From Deltaproteobacteria bacterium (lineage in GTDB: Bacteria > Desulfobacterota > DSM-4660 > Desulfatiglandales > Desulfatiglandaceae), in contig JAGHEC010000054.1 of assembly GCA_021159525.1 (NCBI GenBank), forward strand, positions 1 through 6,583: a stretch of 6,583 bases of DNA, in the 5' to 3' direction. The notes under the pieces are model-generated. The model had not been told where the DNA came from. It was given only the letters and a program-made list of their open reading frames with translations, and made no database searches. The stretch's first letter is position 1. Every line of letters begins with the position of its first letter. The translations under genes were made by a program, and so were the position numbers. This document shows positions 1 to 6,047 of the stretch, piece after piece.

Positions 1-68
1 GTACGCATTTTGTTGTCCCGTCATGGAGGGGAGGCAGTGACCCCCACCCACACCATACCGCCAGCGGG

Positions 69-130
69 AAAAACCGAATACAGCCCGGGGACGGGACAAA
101 AACCGGATTTTGCCTGAACAGCGGTTTTCG
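69..130. repeat. AAAAACCG direct repeats with an inverted CGGTTTT partner
   Basis: AAAAACCG lies at 69-76 and 98-105 (period 29), and CGGTTTTCG lies at 122-130 in opposite orientation. In minus-strand RNA the copy at 130-122 can pair with 105-97 over nine positions including one G-U, or with the second copy at 76-69. This pairing uses the loop and one stem base of the hairpin at 111-138, so the structures compete. Confidence 0.4.
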
Positions 131-138
131 TTCAGGCA
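111..138 (-). other. Perfect 9-bp hairpin downstream of rng
   Basis: TGCCTGAAC (111-119) and GTTCAGGCA (130-138) are exact reverse complements with a 10-base loop. The stem is stable, but neither strand continues directly into a T-run: the minus strand reads AAATCCGGTTTTTG after it. It is therefore not a standard intrinsic terminator. It may be a weak terminator, a stabilising 3' end of the rng transcript, or, if the promoter at 142-169 is real, a 5'-terminal stem of the next mRNA. Confidence 0.55.
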
Positions 139-141
139 CTA

Positions 142-169
142 ATTATTGAACTGGTAAAAAGAGTCTCAA
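142..169 (-). promoter_or_regulatory. Candidate sigma70 promoter after rng
   Basis: On the minus strand, TTGAGA (169-164, five of six matches to TTGACA) and AATAAT (147-142, five of six matches to TATAAT) are separated by 16 bases. This element lies just beyond the rng stop codon and points at the next gene. Transcription would begin near 135-137, at the outer edge of the hairpin at 111-138. The AT-rich composition here raises the chance of a false match, so the call is tentative. Confidence 0.4.
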
Positions 170-174
170 AGAGC

Positions 175-1716
175 CTAAAACGTGACTTCATACTGCTCCA
201 CGTGAAATTCTTCCTTGCCCATGATGATAATCCTCCGGTTAATCCTCTTTTCCAGATCGATAATCGACTTCTGCTCCTCCTCCTTGAGGGCCTTTTCTAT
301 CTCCGGATGTGCCAGAATGTAGACATTGCCGCCGCTGTCCGAATTCGCGCACTCCCTCTCCAGGTCCCTGAATATCTCGCAGCAAATGGTCTTGGCCGAC
401 TTGAGGGTCCCCCGGCCCTCGCAATAAAAACAGGTATCGGTCAGGAGGCGATTGAGGCTGGCGCGCGTCCGTTTTCGGGTCATTTCGATCAGCCCCAGAT
501 CAGACATGGGCAGGACATTGGTTTTGGCCCTGTCCTTACTCAGGGCCTCCTTCAGGGCCGTGAACACCCGGTGGCGGTTGGGGATCTTTTCCATATCAAT
601 GAAATCGATCACAATCAGGCCCCCGATATTCCTGAGCCGCAACTGATAGGCAATCTCCTTTACGGCCTCCAGGTTGGTCTTGAGGATGGTCTCCTCCAGA
701 TTCCTTTTACCCACATAACTCCCGGTATTGACGTCTATGGAGGTGAGGGCCTCTGTCAGTTCAATGACGATATAACCACCCGATTTCAGCCAGATCTTAT
801 TCCCTGATGCCCGGGAAATCTCTATCTCCACCCCAAAAGCGTCAAAAACGGGATCCGTGCCTTCATAAAGCTCCACCGAATACCTCAGTTTGGGAGCAAA
901 GGTCTCGATAAAGTCCATGACAGCCTCATATTCCTCCTCCGAATCAATAATGAGGCGGTCCACTTCCCGGGTAAAGAGGTCCCGCACCGCCCTGAGAGAG
1001 ATGGAAAGATCCTTGTACAAAAGAGCCGGACCAGTCCCCTTTTCCATCTTCCCCTGGATGTTTCTCCAGAGCTTGAGGAGGAAGTCCATCTCCGCGGCCA
1101 GCTTCTCCCGGCTGCTCCCCTCTGCTACGGTTCTGGCAATAAACCCGAGAGAATCAGGCCTGATCTTCCGGATGATTCCCTTAAGCCGTTCCCTCTCCTC
1201 CCTGTCCTCTATCCTGCGGGAAACACCGATATGATTGACCGTAGGCATGAGGACCAGGTGCCTCCCGGGAAGGGAAATGTGAGACGTCAGACGGGCTCCC
1301 TTGTTGCCCAAGGGTTCTTTTGCCACCTGGGCCATGATGCTCTGGCCTTCGTGAAGGAGTTCCTCGATCTGTAGATGATCTTCATGGGTGAAAACCGGTC
1401 CCGCTGTCTCGGGGTCGAACTCGTCGGACCCGTCTTCCTCCTCCACGCCCTGGCTGTTCTCAAGCATCATCTGCTCCAGATCTGAAAAATCCTTATACAC
1501 ATCCGTTACGTAGAGAAATGCCGTCCTGCCCAGGCCGATATCCACAAATGCGGCCTGCATGCCCGGCAAGACCCTGGCGACCCGACCCCGATAGATGTTT
1601 CCTGTCAATTCCTGACCCGTATCCCGTTCTACGTGAAGCTCCACCACGGCATTGTCTTCGAGCAGGGCGACCCGCGTCTCGTAGGGCCTGGCATTGATGA
1701 TCAATTCGCTGGACAT
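175..1716 (-). CDS. rng: Ribonuclease G (Rne/Rng family endoribonuclease)
   Basis: RNase G cuts single-stranded A/U-rich RNA, matures the 5' end of 16S rRNA in E. coli, and takes part in mRNA decay. At 513 residues this is the RNase G form, without the long C-terminal degradosome scaffold of RNase E. Visible in order: N-terminal ELIINARPYETRVALLE; an S1 domain (about 37-135, GRVARVLPGMQAAFVDIGLG) carrying a roughly 24-residue acidic insert compared with E. coli RNase G; KEPLGNKGARLTSHISLPGR; VSRRIEDREERERL (5'-sensor region); and the DNase I-like catalytic part with SIDVNTG (Asp328) and VIDFIDM (Asp371), the likely magnesium ligands. RKRTRASL follows, then a zinc-link motif C429-F-Y-C432 in place of the usual CPxC. 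The C-terminal FHVEQYEV matches the family ending. The ATG at 1714-1716 has a strong AAGGAG nine bases upstream. It follows the radical SAM gene in the same direction. Function is very likely; the reduced zinc-link motif is odd but both cysteines remain. Confidence 0.96.
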   Translation of the reverse strand: MSSELIINARPYETRVALLEDNAVVELHVERDTGQELTGNIYRGRVARVLPGMQAAFVDIGLGRTAFLYVTDVYKDFSDLEQMMLENSQGVEEEDGSDEFDPETAGPVFTHEDHLQIEELLHEGQSIMAQVAKEPLGNKGARLTSHISLPGRHLVLMPTVNHIGVSRRIEDREERERLKGIIRKIRPDSLGFIARTVAEGSSREKLAAEMDFLLKLWRNIQGKMEKGTGPALLYKDLSISLRAVRDLFTREVDRLIIDSEEEYEAVMDFIETFAPKLRYSVELYEGTDPVFDAFGVEIEISRASGNKIWLKSGGYIVIELTEALTSIDVNTGSYVGKRNLEETILKTNLEAVKEIAYQLRLRNIGGLIVIDFIDMEKIPNRHRVFTALKEALSKDRAKTNVLPMSDLGLIEMTRKRTRASLNRLLTDTCFYCEGRGTLKSAKTICCEIFRDLERECANSDSGGNVYILAHPEIEKALKEEEQKSIIDLEKRINRRIIIMGKEEFHVEQYEVTF

Positions 1717-1725
1717 GACAAAAGT

Positions 1726-1731
1726 CTCCTT
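1726..1731 (-). promoter_or_regulatory. Ribosome binding site of rng
   Basis: The minus strand reads AAGGAG, then ACTTTTGTC, then the rng ATG, a near-ideal Shine-Dalgarno with a nine-base spacing. It supports the chosen rng start and is the only strong ribosome binding site in the window; the starts of pilS and the radical SAM gene have none. Confidence 0.85.
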
Positions 1732-1744
1732 GCCTCAAATGGTC

Positions 1745-1766
1745 GTTGTCCAATAACAGGTTGTCC
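1745..1766. repeat. Short direct repeat GTTGTCC x2, period 15
   Basis: GTTGTCC occurs at 1745-1751 and again at 1760-1766 on the plus strand (GGACAAC on the minus strand), centred about 40 bases before the rng start. The eight-base form GTTGTCCC at 1760-1767 recurs at 12-19, in the gap after rng. A paired operator or RNA site is possible, but so is chance at this length. Confidence 0.35.
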
Positions 1767-1778
1767 CCGGATCCGTGT

Positions 1779-4304
1779 CTATGAGAGGGTGTGGCCTGTC
1801 TTTATCACCTTCATGCCTGCGAGGTCCTCGTTCCCAAGCCCGAAGATGCCCTTGATGATTTCCGCGGGCTTGAGTCCGGGCCCCTCCCGCTCTCTCAGAC
1901 TCAGGCCCACCCTGTCGGGCGCCATCAGGGCGATGTCGCTCACCAGGGACCGGGCATCAATAGCACGTTCGGCCTTTTTCCCCCTCTTCACAATGGGAAA
2001 ACGGTCTGACCGAAGAAATGCCTTGAGGCGGTCTTCATCGCACTTCGTATTGCCGAGCGTTATGATAAAACGGCTTTCAACAATCCTGGCTCGTTTTTCC
2101 CCGGCGGGAATCGCCCTGACCTGCACCACGTCCACGCCCTCGGGGAGCTGGGTATTCACCCTCTCTTTTAAAATGGAAGGATCCACAGGCTCAAGCAGTT
2201 CCACCTCCATCAGCTCCTCCAGGCTTTCGGTGCCCACCGGCAGGGCTCCGAAAAACGAGACCCTGGGCATGGGATGATACCCCCTGGAGCAGGCCAGCGC
2301 CAATCCGGCCCTCCGAAAGGCCCGAATAAGAACCCGGGCCAGCTCCAGGTGGCTCAGATATCCGGCCTTTCCCACCTTTCTGTAGGTGATTCCATATCTT
2401 GCCACGGAATCACACGGAGCCTGCACCCTGGCCGAAGAGATCTGATGGAAGGCTGTCTCGGGACAGGGGTGAAGGACCGGGTCAACATGCCGATGGTCGC
2501 ATACCCCGCACTCCAGGCAACCGCTTCTGCAATCCGGGGTCAGGATCGCCTGACCCGCCCTGATCCACTCCCTTCTGAGAAAGGCCTTCGAGACCCCGGA
2601 TCGGATATGGTCCCAGGGCAGGGCTTCATCAGGGCTTCGCTCTCGATGGAGATAGAAGTCCGGATCCAGCCCTGACCGGGCAAGTGCCCCTTCCCACGTC
2701 TCCTTTTTGAAGTGGTCCCCCCATGCATCGAATCTGGCCCCCGCCTTCCAGGCCGAAACAATCACATGGGTCAACCGCCTGTCACCACGTGAAAAGATGC
2801 CTTCCAGCCAGCTCAATTCGGGCTGGTTCCACTTGACCCGCACCCTCTTGAGATCGGGACGGGCCGCAATCCCTTCCTGTATCCGGCGGATCCGACGCCT
2901 GCTTTCTTCAAGAGAGATCTGACGTGTCCACATGAAGGGCGTATGGGCCTTGGGAACAAAAGTGGAGAGGCTCACGTTCAGCTGGTTCTTTTTCCCCTTC
3001 CTGTCGCTCAGTTGAATGATCCGGCCGGCCAGGTCAACAATGGCCTGGAGATCTGCTTCTTCCTCCCGGGGAAGACCAATCATGAAGTAGAGCTTGATCA
3101 GATTCCATCCGGCCCGGTAAACCGCCCGGGAGGTTTCCAGGATCTCCTCGTCAGTGAGTCCTTTGTTGATGATCTTCCTAAGATGCTCATTGCCCGCCTC
3201 GGGGGCCAGGGTAAACCCTGTCTTTCGAACCCGCTTGATCTGTTCCATGATGCCGGCGCCCAGGGTGTCCACACGAAGAGAGGGAAGACTCAGACCGATG
3301 TGTTGCGGGGAAAGACGGTCCATCAGAAGGGTCAGCAAGGGCCCGATGCAGCTATAGTCGCCGGAACTCAAAGAGAGGAGGGAAAGATCCTCATAGCCGG
3401 TCAGCTTCAGGGAGTTTTGAGTCTTTTCCACAATGGATGTCAGGGCCCGCTCGCGGACCGGCCGGTATATCATGCCGGCTTGGCAGAACCGGCATCCCCT
3501 CGTACATCCGCGTGAAATCTCCACAGAAATACGATCATGGACCAGCTCGGCAAAGGGGACGATCTGACGCTCTGGGAAAGGATATGCGTCGATGTCCGGG
3601 ACAATGGCCTTTCTGACCTCCTGGCAATCCCCGTGGACCGGGACGATCGCTTCCACCTGGCCTGCCGGGGCATAGCGAATCTTGAAAAAAGAAGGGATAT
3701 ACACGCCTCTCACATAACGCAGGTCTTCCAGCAGGGCCCTTGTGTCTGCCTTCCGGCCCTTTTTAGCCTCCCGCACCGCCCGGCATATCTCAAGGGCCAC
3801 GGACTCGCCATCTCCCACCACTATGAGGTCGAAAACATCTGCAACCGGCTCGGGATTGAAGCAGGCCGGGCCCCCGGCAATGACCAAGGGATCAGAGGCG
3901 GAGCGGTCGCGGCTCAAAAGGGGGATGCCGGCCAAGTCCAGCATGTTCAATACATTAGTATAGCACAGTTCGTGCTGAAGGCTAAAGCCCACCAAATCAA
4001 AATCCGCCAGGGACCGGCCTGATTCAAGCGTGGTGAGCGGGTGTTTCAGACGTCTTAATTGGGCCTCCATATCCACCCATGGGCAGAAGACCCTCTCAGC
4101 GGCCAGCCATTCGTGGGCGTTCAGGATGTGATAAAGGATCTTGAGCCCCAGATGGGACATCCCCACCTCATAGACATCCGGAAAGGCAAGGGCGATGGAG
4201 ACCTCCACCTGTGAGAGATCCTTTTGAACAGCGTTGACCTCGCCGCCTATGTAACGGCTGGGACGGGATATGGCTGAAAACCAGCTTTGATCTGTGATAG
4301 ACAT
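1779..4304 (-). CDS. B12-binding-domain radical SAM protein fused to DUF2344 (TIGR03960 + TIGR03936 types)
   Basis: This 841-residue protein joins two families that are separate genes in many clostridia. Residues about 30-175 form a B12-binding-like Rossmann domain (FPDVYEVGMSHLGLK, then VIAGGPACFNPEPVADVFD and VVGDGES). It lacks the DxHxxG cobalamin-ligand motif. The radical SAM barrel (about 255-480) has the [4Fe-4S] motif C267-x3-C271-x2-C274 (SRGCTRGCRFCQAG) and later TLAPEAGNEHLRKIINKG and LIKLYFMIGLP. A second cysteine group C592/C596/C599/C602 precedes the DUF2344 domain (about 636-815, YRKVGKAGYLSHLELARVLIRAFRRAG, SRGYHPMPRVSF). SAM and Fe-S chemistry is expected in the cytoplasm, but I know of no established substrate. 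The ATG at 4302-4304 is the first possible start: nine codons upstream is the pilS stop, in the same frame with no ATG, GTG or TTG between. No Shine-Dalgarno is visible. It lies 27 bases after pilS and 62 before rng. Family membership is confident; function is unknown. Confidence 0.92.
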   Translation of the reverse strand: MSITDQSWFSAISRPSRYIGGEVNAVQKDLSQVEVSIALAFPDVYEVGMSHLGLKILYHILNAHEWLAAERVFCPWVDMEAQLRRLKHPLTTLESGRSLADFDLVGFSLQHELCYTNVLNMLDLAGIPLLSRDRSASDPLVIAGGPACFNPEPVADVFDLIVVGDGESVALEICRAVREAKKGRKADTRALLEDLRYVRGVYIPSFFKIRYAPAGQVEAIVPVHGDCQEVRKAIVPDIDAYPFPERQIVPFAELVHDRISVEISRGCTRGCRFCQAGMIYRPVRERALTSIVEKTQNSLKLTGYEDLSLLSLSSGDYSCIGPLLTLLMDRLSPQHIGLSLPSLRVDTLGAGIMEQIKRVRKTGFTLAPEAGNEHLRKIINKGLTDEEILETSRAVYRAGWNLIKLYFMIGLPREEEADLQAIVDLAGRIIQLSDRKGKKNQLNVSLSTFVPKAHTPFMWTRQISLEESRRRIRRIQEGIAARPDLKRVRVKWNQPELSWLEGIFSRGDRRLTHVIVSAWKAGARFDAWGDHFKKETWEGALARSGLDPDFYLHRERSPDEALPWDHIRSGVSKAFLRREWIRAGQAILTPDCRSGCLECGVCDHRHVDPVLHPCPETAFHQISSARVQAPCDSVARYGITYRKVGKAGYLSHLELARVLIRAFRRAGLALACSRGYHPMPRVSFFGALPVGTESLEELMEVELLEPVDPSILKERVNTQLPEGVDVVQVRAIPAGEKRARIVESRFIITLGNTKCDEDRLKAFLRSDRFPIVKRGKKAERAIDARSLVSDIALMAPDRVGLSLREREGPGLKPAEIIKGIFGLGNEDLAGMKVIKTGHTLS

Positions 4305-4331
4305 GTTTTCAGGTTCAAGGATTGATAGGGT

Positions 4332-6035
4332 TTAATGTTTTAAGTCGGGATGTACCGGAAGGACGATCCGGACCTCGGCCCCGCCGGCAGGTTGGTTACG
4401 GGCCGAAGTCTTTCCTCCAAGACGGTCGATAATCCGCTTGACAATGGCCAGCCCCAGCCCGGACCCTTTTTCCTTGGTGGTGAAAAAGGGGAGAAAGATG
4501 CGGGACAAATCCTCCTCTTTAAACCCCTCACCGCTATCGCGCACCACAACAGTCGCCCGGGTGGGGGTCGAACCATCAGGCCCCTGCTCGAGGGAGGTGG
4601 CGATATGCAGTGTCCCTCCCTGGCCCATGGCCTCGGAGGCATTGAGAAAAAGATTCCACAGGACCTGTTTGATCTGAGCCGAATCTGATTCGATGACCGC
4701 GGGGCCCTGGAAATCTGTCACGATCTGCATGTCAGGATGGGACCTCTGGCTGTTCTGGAACAGCTCCACGGATTCCATGACCAACTGATTCAAGTCGAAT
4801 CGGGTCACCCTGGGCCGCTGGGCCCTGGCAAAAAGGAGGAAATCGGCCACCAGATCATTGAGCCGTTCTGTCTCTCTCAATATGATGTCCATGAGCCGGC
4901 TGTTGACTTCGGTCTCCTGAATTTCATCCCTCAGCATCTCAATGGACCCGCTGATGGAGGCCATTGGATTCCGTATCTCATGGGCCATTCCCGCGGCAAG
5001 CTCGCCTACGAGGGCCAGGCCCTCCACCGACTTCATCTCTTCCTGGATCTCCCTCATCCGCGTCACGTCCTGGAGGATCAGGATCCACCCTTTTTGCTCG
5101 CTCGCTGCATACTGGAAGGGCGAAATGGACAGCTGCACGTACCTCTTTTTCCCCTCGGGCCCCGGATAGACCATATCCGTCAGCCGGGTCCCGATACCCA
5201 AAGGACCGCTTGATGCGGCCGAAACGCTGTTCACATGTTGGGCCACTTGGGGCAGACATTCGGAGATGGGCCGCCCGCATACGTGGCCTGCTGACAGACT
5301 GAACATCGTTTCTGCAGCAGGATTGAACAGCATTATCCTCTGCTGACCGTCCAAAACAATCAATCCCGATGTGAGGCTCCTGATAATCCGCTCATGAAGG
5401 GCCTCCAGCCGCGTGAAATCGCTTTCCCTCACCTGCAATTCGGCCCGGCTCTTTCTGGCCTGCTCCGAGAGGAAGCTGCTGAGATATGCCACCAGGTAAA
5501 AGGCCGCCATATTAGCCGCGATGGTAAAGAAGAGCTGGGAACTCTGATACTGGTCCGGGTAACTCAGCCGGCTGGAGAGGGGATGGACCAGGCCGTAGTA
5601 CTGGACGTCCAGCATAACCCCGTAAAAGATGCTGCTGCTGGAGGCCGTCATCATCCCGCCTCTTCGGTAAAGGAGAATGCTTCCACTGAATATGCTCAGG
5701 ATATAAAGGAAGGAGAAGATGCTCTCGATCCCGCCGGTGGCATAGATGAGGATGGTGATGATAAGGGTGTCCATGAGCAGTTGAAGGTAGGCCTGCAAAC
5801 GGATGTTGCTCCATCCCCTCAACAAAAACACATATATAAGGCTGATGAAATAGACCCAGGCCAGGAGGAGGTAGTGGGCGGTGTGGATATTCCCCAAAAA
5901 GGAGCGACTCGATCGGACCTCGATAAAGATGAGCGCCCCCATGAGAAAGGAGATGAAAAGCACCCTCAAGAGCATCAGGACCTGAAGCCGCTTCAGAAGC
6001 TCCTCTTGAGGCGTTCTCTGTCCACTGTCATTCAT
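4332..6035 (-). CDS. pilS: PilS-type sensor histidine kinase (NtrB-like, PAS domain)
   Basis: This 567-residue membrane histidine kinase resembles PilS, which senses pilin state in the inner membrane and phosphorylates the sigma54 activator PilR to control pilin transcription. Residues about 20-190 hold roughly six hydrophobic segments, including the YATGGIESIFSFLYILSIF stretch typical of PilS. A linker leads to a PAS domain (about 208-330, with SGLIVLDGQQRIMLFNPAAE). The kinase core has an H-box AHEIRNP with phospho-acceptor His352, N-box NLFLNASEAM (461-470), G1 box RDSGEGF (499-505), F-box FLPFFTTK and G2 box GSGLGLA (524-530), so it looks catalytically complete. There is no receiver domain. 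The ATG at 6033-6035 is chosen because the sequence LQVLMLLRVLF soon after it matches the usual PilS N-terminus. No Shine-Dalgarno precedes it, and coupling to pilC, 12 bases upstream, is likely. No pilR follows, which is unusual. The kinase class is certain; the pilus role is inferred from family and neighbour. Confidence 0.88.
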   Translation of the reverse strand: MNDSGQRTPQEELLKRLQVLMLLRVLFISFLMGALIFIEVRSSRSFLGNIHTAHYLLLAWVYFISLIYVFLLRGWSNIRLQAYLQLLMDTLIITILIYATGGIESIFSFLYILSIFSGSILLYRRGGMMTASSSSIFYGVMLDVQYYGLVHPLSSRLSYPDQYQSSQLFFTIAANMAAFYLVAYLSSFLSEQARKSRAELQVRESDFTRLEALHERIIRSLTSGLIVLDGQQRIMLFNPAAETMFSLSAGHVCGRPISECLPQVAQHVNSVSAASSGPLGIGTRLTDMVYPGPEGKKRYVQLSISPFQYAASEQKGWILILQDVTRMREIQEEMKSVEGLALVGELAAGMAHEIRNPMASISGSIEMLRDEIQETEVNSRLMDIILRETERLNDLVADFLLFARAQRPRVTRFDLNQLVMESVELFQNSQRSHPDMQIVTDFQGPAVIESDSAQIKQVLWNLFLNASEAMGQGGTLHIATSLEQGPDGSTPTRATVVVRDSGEGFKEEDLSRIFLPFFTTKEKGSGLGLAIVKRIIDRLGGKTSARNQPAGGAEVRIVLPVHPDLKH

Positions 6036-6047
6036 GTGTTGGTTTAG

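Larger units (their letters stand above)
1..174. other. Non-coding region downstream of rng, probable leader of the next gene
   Basis: This stretch starts after the rng TAG and runs to the window edge. On the minus strand it contains a promoter candidate, a 9-bp hairpin, AAAAACCG/CGGTTTT repeats, a 10-bp inverted repeat (13-22 with 90-99) and a pyrimidine tract, CCTCCCCTCC (25-34), that resembles anti-Shine-Dalgarno. Two minus-strand ATGs stay open to the edge: one at 22-24 (reading MTGQQNAY) and one at 6-8 (reading MR..), the latter with a weak GGGA seven bases upstream. Either could start the next gene. In related genomes that gene is often rplU, but these few codons cannot show it. No tRNA or complete small gene is visible. 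Confidence 0.55.
1717..1778. other. 62-base gap between the radical SAM gene and rng
   Basis: This is the longest gap inside the gene row. It holds the rng ribosome binding site and two direct GGACAAC copies (minus strand). I see no convincing sigma70 promoter and no stem followed by a T-run, so read-through transcription from the radical SAM gene into rng is the simplest reading. The space would be enough for a short 5' leader, which matters because RNase E-family genes can control their own mRNA through the leader. That is inference only. Confidence 0.5.

Noticed and set aside
37..114. Plus-strand small gene starting at GTG 37-39 after a GGAGGGGAGG tract
   Set aside because: The purine tract looks like a ribosome site, but the frame is only 25 codons, compositionally plain, and ends in the hairpin region. 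Nothing else supports it.
97..138. Intrinsic terminator of rng
   Set aside because: The 9-bp stem is real, but no T-run follows directly on the minus strand; the TTTTT begins about ten bases later and would itself pair with the loop. It is kept only as a hairpin of unknown role.
202..807. Plus-strand open frame (201 codons) opposite rng
   Set aside because: It is antisense to the conserved catalytic half of RNase G and has no recognisable domain.
5394..6047. Long plus-strand open frame (217 codons) opposite the PilS N-terminus
   Set aside because: It lies wholly antisense to a clear PilS gene, and its translation is low-complexity and resembles no family. Long antisense frames are common in GC-rich genes.
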